Source: Candidatus Ornithomonoglobus merdipullorum (lineage in GTDB: Bacteria; Bacillota; Clostridia; UBA1381). From it: a stretch of DNA of 34,016 nt. A program made the translations under genes and the position numbers. Every line of letters begins with the position of its first letter. The first letter of the stretch is position 1. Shown here one piece after another: positions 9,419-17,023 of this stretch. Under the pieces are notes generated by a model, which searched no databases, was not told where the DNA came from, and saw nothing but the letters and a program-made list of their open reading frames with translations. Location: the NCBI GenBank assembly GCA_018714695.1, contig DVNB01000040.1, forward strand, positions 1-34,016, read 5' to 3'.

Positions 9419-11356
9419 ATGGAGATAGAGCACAATTCCAGACAGGAGTTTTTTCGCTCTCCGTTCGGCGCCGTAACGTGCGGTACGGAGGTGCGCTTGA
9501 GACTGTCGGCCAACGGCATGGGGATACCGCGGGCGGTAAAGCTGATATATAAGACTGACGGAGGCGAAGAGACATATCATGATATGCCTTATGTGTTCTC
9601 CATTTTGGGAAGCTGTATATACGAGACAACGATCCGTGTTCCTGATATGGCGGGACTGATCTGGTATTACTTTCAGCTTGAGACCGATAACGGTGTAGTG
9701 TACTATGGCAACAATTCCGAAAATCTCGGCGGAAAAGGCGAAACGAGCTTTCAGTCACCGTCGCATTCTTTTCAGATAACTGTTTACGATGAAAAATACA
9801 AGACCCCGGAATGGTTTAAGGACGCCATAGCGTATCAGATATTCCCCGACAGATTTTATAACGGGAATGAAGACGGCTCATTTTTATATGAAGGCGATGA
9901 TATGATACCGAGGAAATGGGGCGAGCAGCCGTATTATAAGGCTGAGCAGTTCGGCGGCGATTACAAAAACAACGATTTTTTCGGCGGTAATCTCAAGGGC
10001 ATAATAAAGAAGCTCCCGTATCTTGAGGAGCTGGGTATAACGGTCATATACCTGAACCCGATCTTCAGATCGTGTTCAAACCATAAATACAATACAGGAA
10101 ACTATGAAGAAATAGATCCGATGTTCGGTGATGAAAGGACTTTCAAGGAGCTTTGTATAAAGGCCAAGGAACGCGGGATAAGGATCATTCTTGACGGTGT
10201 GTTCAATCATACAGGCTCAGACAGTAAATATTTTAACAAATACGGAAATTATGACAGCGTCGGCGCGTATCAGTCAAAGGATTCGCCGTATTACAGCTGG
10301 TATAATTTTGTGGAGTATCCTGACGTGTACGAGTCCTGGTGGGGGATCGACACTCTTCCGCAGATCGTTGAGACGAGTCCGGAGCTGAGGAAGTATCTGC
10401 TTTCCGGCAAGAATGCGATAATAAAGAAGTGGCTCAGATGCGGCGCTTCGGGCTGGAGGCTTGATGTGGTCGACGAGCTTCCCGACTTTTTTGTGAAGGA
10501 GCTTAGGGAAAATGTGAAGAAGACCGATCCGGATGCGGTGATCATAGGCGAGGTCTGGGAAGACGCGTCCAACAAGATCGCGTACGGTGAGCGCCGCCAG
10601 TATTTTTACGGCGAGGAGCTCGATTCGGTAATGAACTACCCGTTGAGAAACGCTTTGATCGATTTTGCTCTGTGCAGGATAGACGCTTATGAATTTAACA
10701 GGCGTATAATGAGTCTTAAAGAAAATTATCCGATGCCGGCGTTTTATTCGCTGCTGAATATGCTTTCGTCACATGATGTCGAAAGGATAGTAACGCTCAT
10801 GGGCGGTGTGCCAAACCGGCATGAGATCGGCCGTGAGGAGCAGGCCGCATTCAGCCTCAACGGGTACGCGTTGAATATGGCAAGGAAAAAGGTAAAGCAG
10901 CTTATCGGCATGATAATGACAATGCCGGGTGTACCGTGTCTTTTCTACGGCGATGAGCTGGGTGTTCAGGGCTACGGGGATCCGTTTTGCAGAAGTACAT
11001 TCCCATGGGACAGCATGGATGAGGTCGATCCCGGCGCGGAAATGAGAAACTGGGTAAAAGCGCTTACCTGTCTTAGGAAATCGTCAAAGGCGTTCAGCAC
11101 GGGAGAATTCAACTATGTGTACAGGATAGGATACACGTATGCATATATCCGTGAATACGAGGACGAAAAATACATCGTGCTTGTAAATTTTGATAGTACG
11201 TACAAGGATATTAGGCTCGACGCCGCAAAATACGGGGTGACGGGGCTCAAGGCTATGCTTTCGACAGATTCGGCAAATTCGGAATACGAGTCCTGCGACG
11301 GAGTATTCTTTATAAAGACGCCGCCTCAGTCGCTTGTTATATTTAAAGAAGTGTAG
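9419..11356 (+). CDS. Intracellular GH13 alpha-glucan hydrolase (neopullulanase/alpha-amylase-like)
   Basis: This is a 645-aa GH13 enzyme that should cut alpha-1,4 and perhaps alpha-1,6 bonds in glycogen or maltodextrins. An N-terminal beta-sandwich of about 130 residues precedes the barrel, which starts at WFKDAIAYQIFPDRF. The four conserved regions are DGVFNHTG, GWRLDVVDE (nucleophile D349), IIGEVWED (acid/base E378) and LSSHDVER (D453). MPGVPCLFYGDELGVQG and a C-terminal beta domain follow. There is no signal peptide, so it is cytoplasmic. AAGGAGG (9408-9414) supports ATG 9419. Its place after glgP, with no glgX in the window, suggests it handles limit dextrins or imported maltodextrins. 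The exact bond specificity cannot be read from the motifs. Confidence 0.9.
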   Translation: MEIEHNSRQEFFRSPFGAVTCGTEVRLRLSANGMGIPRAVKLIYKTDGGEETYHDMPYVFSILGSCIYETTIRVPDMAGLIWYYFQLETDNGVVYYGNNSENLGGKGETSFQSPSHSFQITVYDEKYKTPEWFKDAIAYQIFPDRFYNGNEDGSFLYEGDDMIPRKWGEQPYYKAEQFGGDYKNNDFFGGNLKGIIKKLPYLEELGITVIYLNPIFRSCSNHKYNTGNYEEIDPMFGDERTFKELCIKAKERGIRIILDGVFNHTGSDSKYFNKYGNYDSVGAYQSKDSPYYSWYNFVEYPDVYESWWGIDTLPQIVETSPELRKYLLSGKNAIIKKWLRCGASGWRLDVVDELPDFFVKELRENVKKTDPDAVIIGEVWEDASNKIAYGERRQYFYGEELDSVMNYPLRNALIDFALCRIDAYEFNRRIMSLKENYPMPAFYSLLNMLSSHDVERIVTLMGGVPNRHEIGREEQAAFSLNGYALNMARKKVKQLIGMIMTMPGVPCLFYGDELGVQGYGDPFCRSTFPWDSMDEVDPGAEMRNWVKALTCLRKSSKAFSTGEFNYVYRIGYTYAYIREYEDEKYIVLVNFDSTYKDIRLDAAKYGVTGLKAMLSTDSANSEYESCDGVFFIKTPPQSLVIFKEV

Positions 11357-11389
11357 CCAAAAATCGAACAAAATAGTCTGTTTTTTATA

Positions 11390-11418
11390 TTGATATTCTG
11401 TAGGACTTGTTATATTAT
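11390..11418 (+). promoter_or_regulatory. Candidate sigma-A promoter for the small secreted protein
   Basis: TTGATA (11390-11395), a 17-bp spacer and TATTAT (11413-11418) each match consensus at five of six positions, 65 bp before the start at 11483. The region is very AT-rich, so a chance match is possible. Confidence 0.55.
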
Positions 11419-11482
11419 ATAATAAAATAGGAAAGAGTGTAGGACAGTATTATAAGGTATTACTGCTAAAGGAGAGATTATT

Positions 11483-12259
11483 ATGAATAAGAAATTCGTT
11501 TCACTGTTTGCTGCGGCTGTGCTGAGCATTCAGGCTGCGGCAATGCCGATCATTGCCAATGCTGAGGCGAGTGTTACGTACATCACGGATTCCGACTTTA
11601 CCGACTGCGCGGTGGGAGGAAATACCGGTCAGGGAATATACGGACTGAACATCATTCAGGACGGTGCTCCGTGGCTTACGAAAGGATCGGCAAGCGAACA
11701 TTATGAGACATATATGCATGATGACGAGCGTGATGTGAATTACTGCAATATGTACTCGAACAGTGACAAATCGGGTACAGATGACGGTGCGGGATCGATG
11801 TATATGTATCAGAGAGATACTACTACAACGTTTTCGCAGACATATGGCTATTGCCAGTTTGACATAAGAATGAATTCCGGAAAGTTTGCTCTTATGATAG
11901 GCTCGTTTACAGACCCGACCTCATCGACAGATTATCTTGCCAATACGATAACCTTCGGTGACGGCGCTATAACCGCTACCGATGGAGCAAGAACATCGAC
12001 AGTTGCTTCCATCAAGGAAGGAGAATGGTATACGGTCAAGGTAATGGTAAACAATGTTCTCCAGTCTGTAAGCATTTCCGTAACGGATATGGATGGTACG
12101 GTAATAGGCACACTTACGGATGCCGCTTATCAGCAGGCTGACTGTGACAAGGTAAGGATCTGGTGCTTCGGTTACCTCCGCGGCAACAAATATGATTACG
12201 ATCTTACGAACGTAACTATACATAACTCAACAGATGCGGAGAATCCGTTCTCTATCTGA
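11483..12259 (+). CDS. Small secreted beta-sandwich (lectin/LamG-like) protein
   Basis: The 258-aa protein starts with a clear signal peptide (MNKKFVSLFAAAVLSIQAAA, with cleavage likely after ANA near residue 27). The mature part is rich in Thr, Ser, Asp and Tyr and has alternating beta-strand patterns, with YGYCQFDIRMNSGKFALMIG and EGEWYTVKVMVNNVLQSVSI typical of concanavalin-like jelly-roll domains in Clostridia surface proteins. There is no SLH domain, sortase signal or transmembrane anchor, so it is probably released or held by binding glycan. AAGGAGAG near 11469-11476 precedes ATG 11483. It has its own candidate promoter and terminator. I see no catalytic motif. The fold assignment is by pattern only; the function is unknown. 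Confidence 0.8.
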   Translation: MNKKFVSLFAAAVLSIQAAAMPIIANAEASVTYITDSDFTDCAVGGNTGQGIYGLNIIQDGAPWLTKGSASEHYETYMHDDERDVNYCNMYSNSDKSGTDDGAGSMYMYQRDTTTTFSQTYGYCQFDIRMNSGKFALMIGSFTDPTSSTDYLANTITFGDGAITATDGARTSTVASIKEGEWYTVKVMVNNVLQSVSISVTDMDGTVIGTLTDAAYQQADCDKVRIWCFGYLRGNKYDYDLTNVTIHNSTDAENPFSI

Positions 12260-12285
12260 TAGAGGGATGATTTAACAGGAAACAT

Positions 12286-12324
12286 CTGCCGGATATATGT
12301 TATATATCCGGCAGAATTTGATTT
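12286..12324 (+). terminator. Hairpin terminator after the small secreted protein gene
   Basis: A perfect 13-bp stem, CTGCCGGATATAT (12286-12298) with ATATATCCGGCAG (12302-12314), has a 3-nt loop and is followed by AATTTGATTT. The T-tract is broken, so termination may be partial. Confidence 0.65.
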
Positions 12325-12374
12325 ATGAAGATAAATTTGAGAAAAATAACCTCTTTGTCAAAAACCGTCATATG

Positions 12375-12413
12375 CAATATATTGTGTCGAAGATATAGTG
12401 AACACAATATATT
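12375..12413. repeat. Paired CAATATATT sites (candidate operator) upstream of the AraC gene
   Basis: AATATATTGTGT (12376-12387) and ACACAATATATT (12402-12413) form a perfect 12-bp inverted repeat with a 14-nt spacer. Because the core is itself palindromic, CAATATATT also appears as a direct repeat at 12375 and 12405, exactly 30 bp apart, close to three helical turns. The sites lie about 50-90 bp upstream of the -35 box. This could be a regulator site or just an AT-rich hairpin. Confidence 0.6.
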
Positions 12414-12464
12414 ATATGTGTAAAAAAAATTTAAAATTTTTGCTGGATTTTAATAAACTTTTAC

Positions 12465-12493
12465 TTGAATTTCGGTTACAGATAGTGTATAAT
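12465..12493 (+). promoter_or_regulatory. Sigma-A promoter of the AraC-SLH operon
   Basis: TTGAAT (12465-12470), a 17-bp spacer and a perfect TATAAT (12488-12493) lie 75 bp before the regulator start at 12569. No other promoter is visible between here and the first SLH gene. The remainder of the 12260-12568 gap is AT-rich and shows nothing else. Confidence 0.8.
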
Positions 12494-12568
12494 TAGAATG
12501 TGGTGTAGATTTTATACCTTCGAAGACATGTAAAAAAACATATGAAGATGCGGAGGGAGAGAGACTTT

Positions 12569-13831
12569 ATGCGTCAGAAAGAAGTTTTTTCACATGACCT
12601 TTGTGACAATGAGGCGAATGAAAGCTTTGAAAGACTTGTTTTGCAGGATGCCAGGCTGGTAAAGCCCATACTCAGAGAGCGATTTCTGAAGGATTACATA
12701 CTCGGCACGGGAGATGCCGATGAGGCTTTTAATATGTACTGCAGTGCTTTTTCCGTGGACAGGCGTACGCCTGTCAGAATGGCTGTAATAAAACCGGACA
12801 GACCAAGCTCGTATGATGATCTGTTTTACATAAAGAATACGGCGGGCGGTTATCTGGGGGAGGACCGGGTCATTCTGAACACATCGATGCAGGACTGCAC
12901 ACTGCTTATTACAGACAAGCTCAGTGAAAAAGAGATGGATGAGCTTTTACAGCATATAGCTTATGTTGTGCGCGAGTGCTATGATATGGATATTATATCT
13001 GTGTACAGCCGGATGATACCTATCCAGGACGCTCCGGAAACCTTTAAAAGAATGAGAGCATGCACAGAGTATTCGTTTTATTCAGAGTCTGCCAGGGTAA
13101 TATGTGAAAGCGACATTAAGATCAGCAGAGATTCGGTTACGCTCACGCCGCAGTACTCCGGTATTGAGGAGGCTGTTTCGAGCGGAAACGAAAATAAAAC
13201 ATTAGTCCTGTTAGAGGAGTTTTTTTCAGAGCTTGAACGCTCTATGCCCACTCCGGCGGTGGCAAAGACCTATTGTCTTGAGCTCTATGTGTGCATAATC
13301 AGATGCTGCGAGACCGATAAGATCGATATCTATATGAAGGGTATCGTATCTATTCAGGAGGGCAGAAGCTTTAACGAGATCAAGGAGTTCATTAAAACAA
13401 AGGCTGCGGAGATAGCGCGTTCAAACACGCCGAAAAACATCAATATTTACAGTTCACTCATCAAGGATACGATCCGCATCATAGACGAGAATATCGGAAA
13501 CGAGAAATTATCGCTGAGATGGATCGCAAGCACAATTTTATATACCAATGTTGATTACTTAGGAAAAATATTCAAAAAAGAAACCGGTATGAATTTCTCT
13601 CATTATGTTATGGAAAAGCGGATGGAGCTTGCCAAGACACTTATAATGGAGGGAAAAAAGGACAGGATCTACGAGGTGGCGGAAAAGGTCGGATACGGTT
13701 CAAATTCGCAGTATTTCAGTCAGGTATTCAAAAAATACACAGGTATATCGCCGCTCGAATACAAGGAAATAACGAGACTGTCTTCAAAGAACAAATTAAA
13801 TTCAGATTCAAAAAAGGCAACAGCTTTTTGA
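12569..13831 (+). CDS. AraC-family transcriptional regulator
   Basis: A DNA-binding regulator of 420 aa. The last 100 residues or so hold the double helix-turn-helix of the AraC/XylS family: LRWIASTILYTNVDYLGKIF for the first and IYEVAEKVGYGSNSQYFSQV followed by FKKYTGISPLEYKE for the second. The N-terminal 300 residues have no receiver domain, no signal peptide and no membrane segment; they resemble the middle region of YesN-like regulators and probably sense a ligand or partner. ATG 12569 is preferred over the in-frame ATG 12542 because GGAGGGAGAG lies at 12552-12561. It ends 25 bp before the first SLH gene with no promoter between, so it likely shares a transcript with, and may control, the surface proteins. 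Confidence 0.88.
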   Translation: MRQKEVFSHDLCDNEANESFERLVLQDARLVKPILRERFLKDYILGTGDADEAFNMYCSAFSVDRRTPVRMAVIKPDRPSSYDDLFYIKNTAGGYLGEDRVILNTSMQDCTLLITDKLSEKEMDELLQHIAYVVRECYDMDIISVYSRMIPIQDAPETFKRMRACTEYSFYSESARVICESDIKISRDSVTLTPQYSGIEEAVSSGNENKTLVLLEEFFSELERSMPTPAVAKTYCLELYVCIIRCCETDKIDIYMKGIVSIQEGRSFNEIKEFIKTKAAEIARSNTPKNINIYSSLIKDTIRIIDENIGNEKLSLRWIASTILYTNVDYLGKIFKKETGMNFSHYVMEKRMELAKTLIMEGKKDRIYEVAEKVGYGSNSQYFSQVFKKYTGISPLEYKEITRLSSKNKLNSDSKKATAF

Positions 13832-13856
13832 ATATAAACTAAATGGAGGTATTGTA

Positions 13857-16800
13857 ATGAGTAAGAAAATAAAAGGGCTTATCTGTGCCCTGCTCGCAGG
13901 AATGATGGTGACTACTTCATGCGGACTCACATCTCTTGCTGCGGATGAAGATACATCTGCCGAAACAACGGCGGAGACAACCGCAACAGAGGAGCCTACT
14001 GAAGAGTCCACATTGGAAGAAGGGGCAGCGGATGCGGATATAACCGATGAGGAAAAGGAAGCGCAGGATGCGGCAGAAGCAACAGCTACTCCGTCTGCCA
14101 CAGAGGAAGCGGCAGCAGAGGCAACTGAGGCGCCCTCGACCGGTGCGTATGACGATGATACATATTATCAGAATGCCTTGCAGCTCTGTTCCGCTCTGGG
14201 GATCATCCAGGGATATGAGGATGGTTCGGTACAGCCGGAATCGACTGTAACGAGAGCGGAGATGGCAACCATCATTTTGAGAATGCTCAATACTACGTCA
14301 ACTTCAACATATGCGAATGTGTTCCTTGACGTTGCCGCGGATCATTGGGCAGCAAACAATATACAGACTGCGGTTGAACAGTCTATCGTAAACGGTATGG
14401 GCGACGGAACGTTCCAGCCGGACGGAAGCGTAACGTATGAGCAGGTAATAAAGATGCTCGTATGCGCTCTTAACTACGGAATAGATGCGGAGAGAGCCGG
14501 CGGATATCCGAACGGATATATATCGGTAGGCGGGTCATCTCTTTCGCTCCTCTCGGGTGTAAAAGGTCAGACCGGACAGGCTATGCAAAGAGGAGAGGTA
14601 ATAAAGGCGGTATATAACGCCATAAACGCTCCATACAGAGAGATTGTAAGATTTGACAACAACAGTCCCGTATATTCCGCGGTAGACACGCTGGGGATCG
14701 CGAAGTTCGATCTTTATGAGGATGACGGTATCCTTACGGCAACTCCGAACATGACCATAACAGCGGGAACGCAGACAAAGGACGGAAGAGTTGTCATTGA
14801 CGGTGTTGAGTACATATGCGCTCTTACAGGAATAGACGATCTTCTCGGAACGCCGGTAGAGTTTTACTATATAGACTCGAATACGGATGATCCTGAGATC
14901 ATAGCTATGTATGCTGACGGAGACAGCGATTCATTCACTTTCGACGCCGATATGATAAGTGAGATGGATTACGAGGCAGGAGATCTCAGGGTCTATACAT
15001 CGGAGACGGGAACTAATACAAAAAGATATAATATCGGTTCCGCTACCGTTATGTACAATGGGACGGTAATGACAGCGGCAGATTTTGCGGCTTCCGAGTA
15101 TGCGGATGATATGTCATTCAATGACTTTATAGTGCCTGAGGTGGGAAATGTTCAGATCATAGACTATGACGGTGACGGCGCGTATGATGTTCTCATGATA
15201 AACAAGTATGAGACGATGCTTGTAACAAATGCTACATCAGAGAGACTTTCAGGTAAGATAGATAATGTAACTACCGTAATTGATGTTGAAGAAGACGCTG
15301 ACAGAACAATAACCGTAACAAAGAGCGGTTCCGAGGCTACTGTAAGAAATCTCCGCAAAAATGATGTCGCTTCTATAAAGAGAAACATTGATGATACGAT
15401 GATAGATATCGTTGTCACGGGCGAGACGATCACCGGAACGATCGAGAGCGTTATGCAGGATGAGGAAGACGGCACAGAGATCGTTGTAAACGGTCAGGAG
15501 TATGAAGTCGATGCAAATGCTGAGGAAAATGTCAGAAATGGGGCATCGGTTATATTGTACCTTGATATGTTTGACAGAGTTGGATATATTGAGTCTTCCA
15601 CGGGAAGCATGTTAAGTTCCAGTGAAAAGTACGCTGTAGTTGCAAATGCATATGTTGAAGACAATGGCGATGCGGTTGTGAAGCTCATAAATCAGGACGG
15701 CGAATCACTTACGCTCACAATGGCTGATACAGTCAGGTTCTGGGGACCTAGAGATACGGAATCGTCAACTGTAAGCAGTTCCGAAGTCATTGATATTGCA
15801 AGTTCCGATGAATTGTTCGTACAGTGCGATAACATGCCGGTAAAACTTTGCAAATATAGAGATAATTCAGAAGGTAAAATAACGATGTTGTATTTTGCAA
15901 CAGCAGCTACAGATGAAAATGAATCTACGGATGCTCTCAGAATTTATACTAATAACAGCGGTAATGCATCGCTTGCAAATACGTCATCGGTGGGCGGTGC
16001 TGTAGCTGGATATTATATTGAAGATGGAATAGTGGAATTCACCATTCCTAATACAGAAGCGGATAGGCGTAATCCGGCCAATTACAGCGTTGGAGAGGTA
16101 AGCAGTTCTTCATATACTATATATGATGGAGGTACAACAGTATCGTTTGCAATAGCCGATTTTGTGAATTCAAGATATCCGTCTGTACTTGTTAAATTTG
16201 AAGCGGGTTCAAATACAGTTACACCTCTTAGTGATATAGATACAGCCGGAAACAACCCAACGTTCATCCTTTCCAGAATAGTCGAGGCTGTGGATGAAGA
16301 AGATAATAGAATCTTTAATTTAGTGGGTTATTCGGGTGGTGCAGAAGTAACATATACAACTTCTTCAAATACGGGAGTATATGATATTGATGTAGCTGCA
16401 ATGCCTGACGATAGACAATACACTGGTGAATGTATATTTGATGCTACGAAGGATGATGCTGAGATATTGACAGATCTTATTCAGCCCGGTGATATCTTCA
16501 TTGTGGCAAATGGAGGTAAAACACTTGGACGGCTCATAAATATAGAGGATGTTGCAAGGACAGCAGTGACCGGATCGACTGATGCTGTAGTAGCTGTAAA
16601 TGGTGTAAGCTACAACCAGGGCTCTCGTGATACGTATTTTGCGGGATTTGCGACACAGGTGGATATAGCTGATTCGGCATTCATAACGATTTCTGACTAT
16701 GCAAGAAGTGCGGAAGGCGGCGTTGCTTATGACACGTCGGCGTTATTCAATTATGTAACGCTTACTGTAGATTCAAACGGCAATATCATTGATACAGAAG

Positions 16801-16940
16801 TGGACGAGTCGGGCGGTATGGAGCCGGGTGAGATACTTTGTTACGGTGATGATCCTGCAGAGTTTGATTATGGATTCTTTAAGCTGTTCAAGGGTAGCAT
16901 GCAAAATGGTTATATAATAAGGATTCAGATAGAAGACTAA
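13857..16940 (+). CDS. Large S-layer homology (SLH) surface protein, N-terminal anchor
   Basis: A 1027-aa exported protein, possibly a main S-layer component. A signal peptide (cleavage likely after SLAA, residue 29) is followed by an acidic Glu/Thr/Ala-rich stretch to about residue 95, then SLH repeats: about 100-147 (LGIIQGYEDGSVQPESTVTR), about 155-212 (DHWAANNIQTAVEQSIVNGM) and a degenerate third to about 262. SLH repeats bind pyruvylated cell-wall polymers. The remaining 760 residues are beta-rich with no catalytic motif; DYDGDGAYD (near 436) looks like a calcium-binding Asp-rich loop. TGGAGG precedes ATG 13857. Base composition falls from about 50% GC over the SLH part to about 40% in the second half. 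Cys21 is not in a good lipobox, so I do not call it a lipoprotein. Confidence 0.88.
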   Translation: MSKKIKGLICALLAGMMVTTSCGLTSLAADEDTSAETTAETTATEEPTEESTLEEGAADADITDEEKEAQDAAEATATPSATEEAAAEATEAPSTGAYDDDTYYQNALQLCSALGIIQGYEDGSVQPESTVTRAEMATIILRMLNTTSTSTYANVFLDVAADHWAANNIQTAVEQSIVNGMGDGTFQPDGSVTYEQVIKMLVCALNYGIDAERAGGYPNGYISVGGSSLSLLSGVKGQTGQAMQRGEVIKAVYNAINAPYREIVRFDNNSPVYSAVDTLGIAKFDLYEDDGILTATPNMTITAGTQTKDGRVVIDGVEYICALTGIDDLLGTPVEFYYIDSNTDDPEIIAMYADGDSDSFTFDADMISEMDYEAGDLRVYTSETGTNTKRYNIGSATVMYNGTVMTAADFAASEYADDMSFNDFIVPEVGNVQIIDYDGDGAYDVLMINKYETMLVTNATSERLSGKIDNVTTVIDVEEDADRTITVTKSGSEATVRNLRKNDVASIKRNIDDTMIDIVVTGETITGTIESVMQDEEDGTEIVVNGQEYEVDANAEENVRNGASVILYLDMFDRVGYIESSTGSMLSSSEKYAVVANAYVEDNGDAVVKLINQDGESLTLTMADTVRFWGPRDTESSTVSSSEVIDIASSDELFVQCDNMPVKLCKYRDNSEGKITMLYFATAATDENESTDALRIYTNNSGNASLANTSSVGGAVAGYYIEDGIVEFTIPNTEADRRNPANYSVGEVSSSSYTIYDGGTTVSFAIADFVNSRYPSVLVKFEAGSNTVTPLSDIDTAGNNPTFILSRIVEAVDEEDNRIFNLVGYSGGAEVTYTTSSNTGVYDIDVAAMPDDRQYTGECIFDATKDDAEILTDLIQPGDIFIVANGGKTLGRLINIEDVARTAVTGSTDAVVAVNGVSYNQGSRDTYFAGFATQVDIADSAFITISDYARSAEGGVAYDTSALFNYVTLTVDSNGNIIDTEVDESGGMEPGEILCYGDDPAEFDYGFFKLFKGSMQNGYIIRIQIED

Positions 16941-16957
16941 TGTTGTGATTGAGTATA

Positions 16958-16999
16958 ATGATGGTATGAGGGGGACCTAAAAGCGCCTCATACCATCAT
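16958..16999 (+). promoter_or_regulatory. Strong leader hairpin just upstream of the second SLH gene
   Basis: A perfect 14-bp stem, ATGATGGTATGAGG (16958-16971) with CCTCATACCATCAT (16986-16999), encloses a 14-nt loop. It ends 13 nt before the ribosome site AGGAGG (17013-17018). There is no T-run after it, so it is not a standard terminator. It fits an mRNA-stabilising, processing or translation-control element. Confidence 0.7.
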
Positions 17000-17023
17000 C
17001 TCTAATCCTGATAGGAGGAAAAT

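Noticed and set aside
13857-13930. Possible lipobox at Cys21 of the first SLH protein
   Set aside because: The residues before the Cys (VTTS) do not fit the lipobox pattern, and SLAA eight residues later is a good type I cleavage site.
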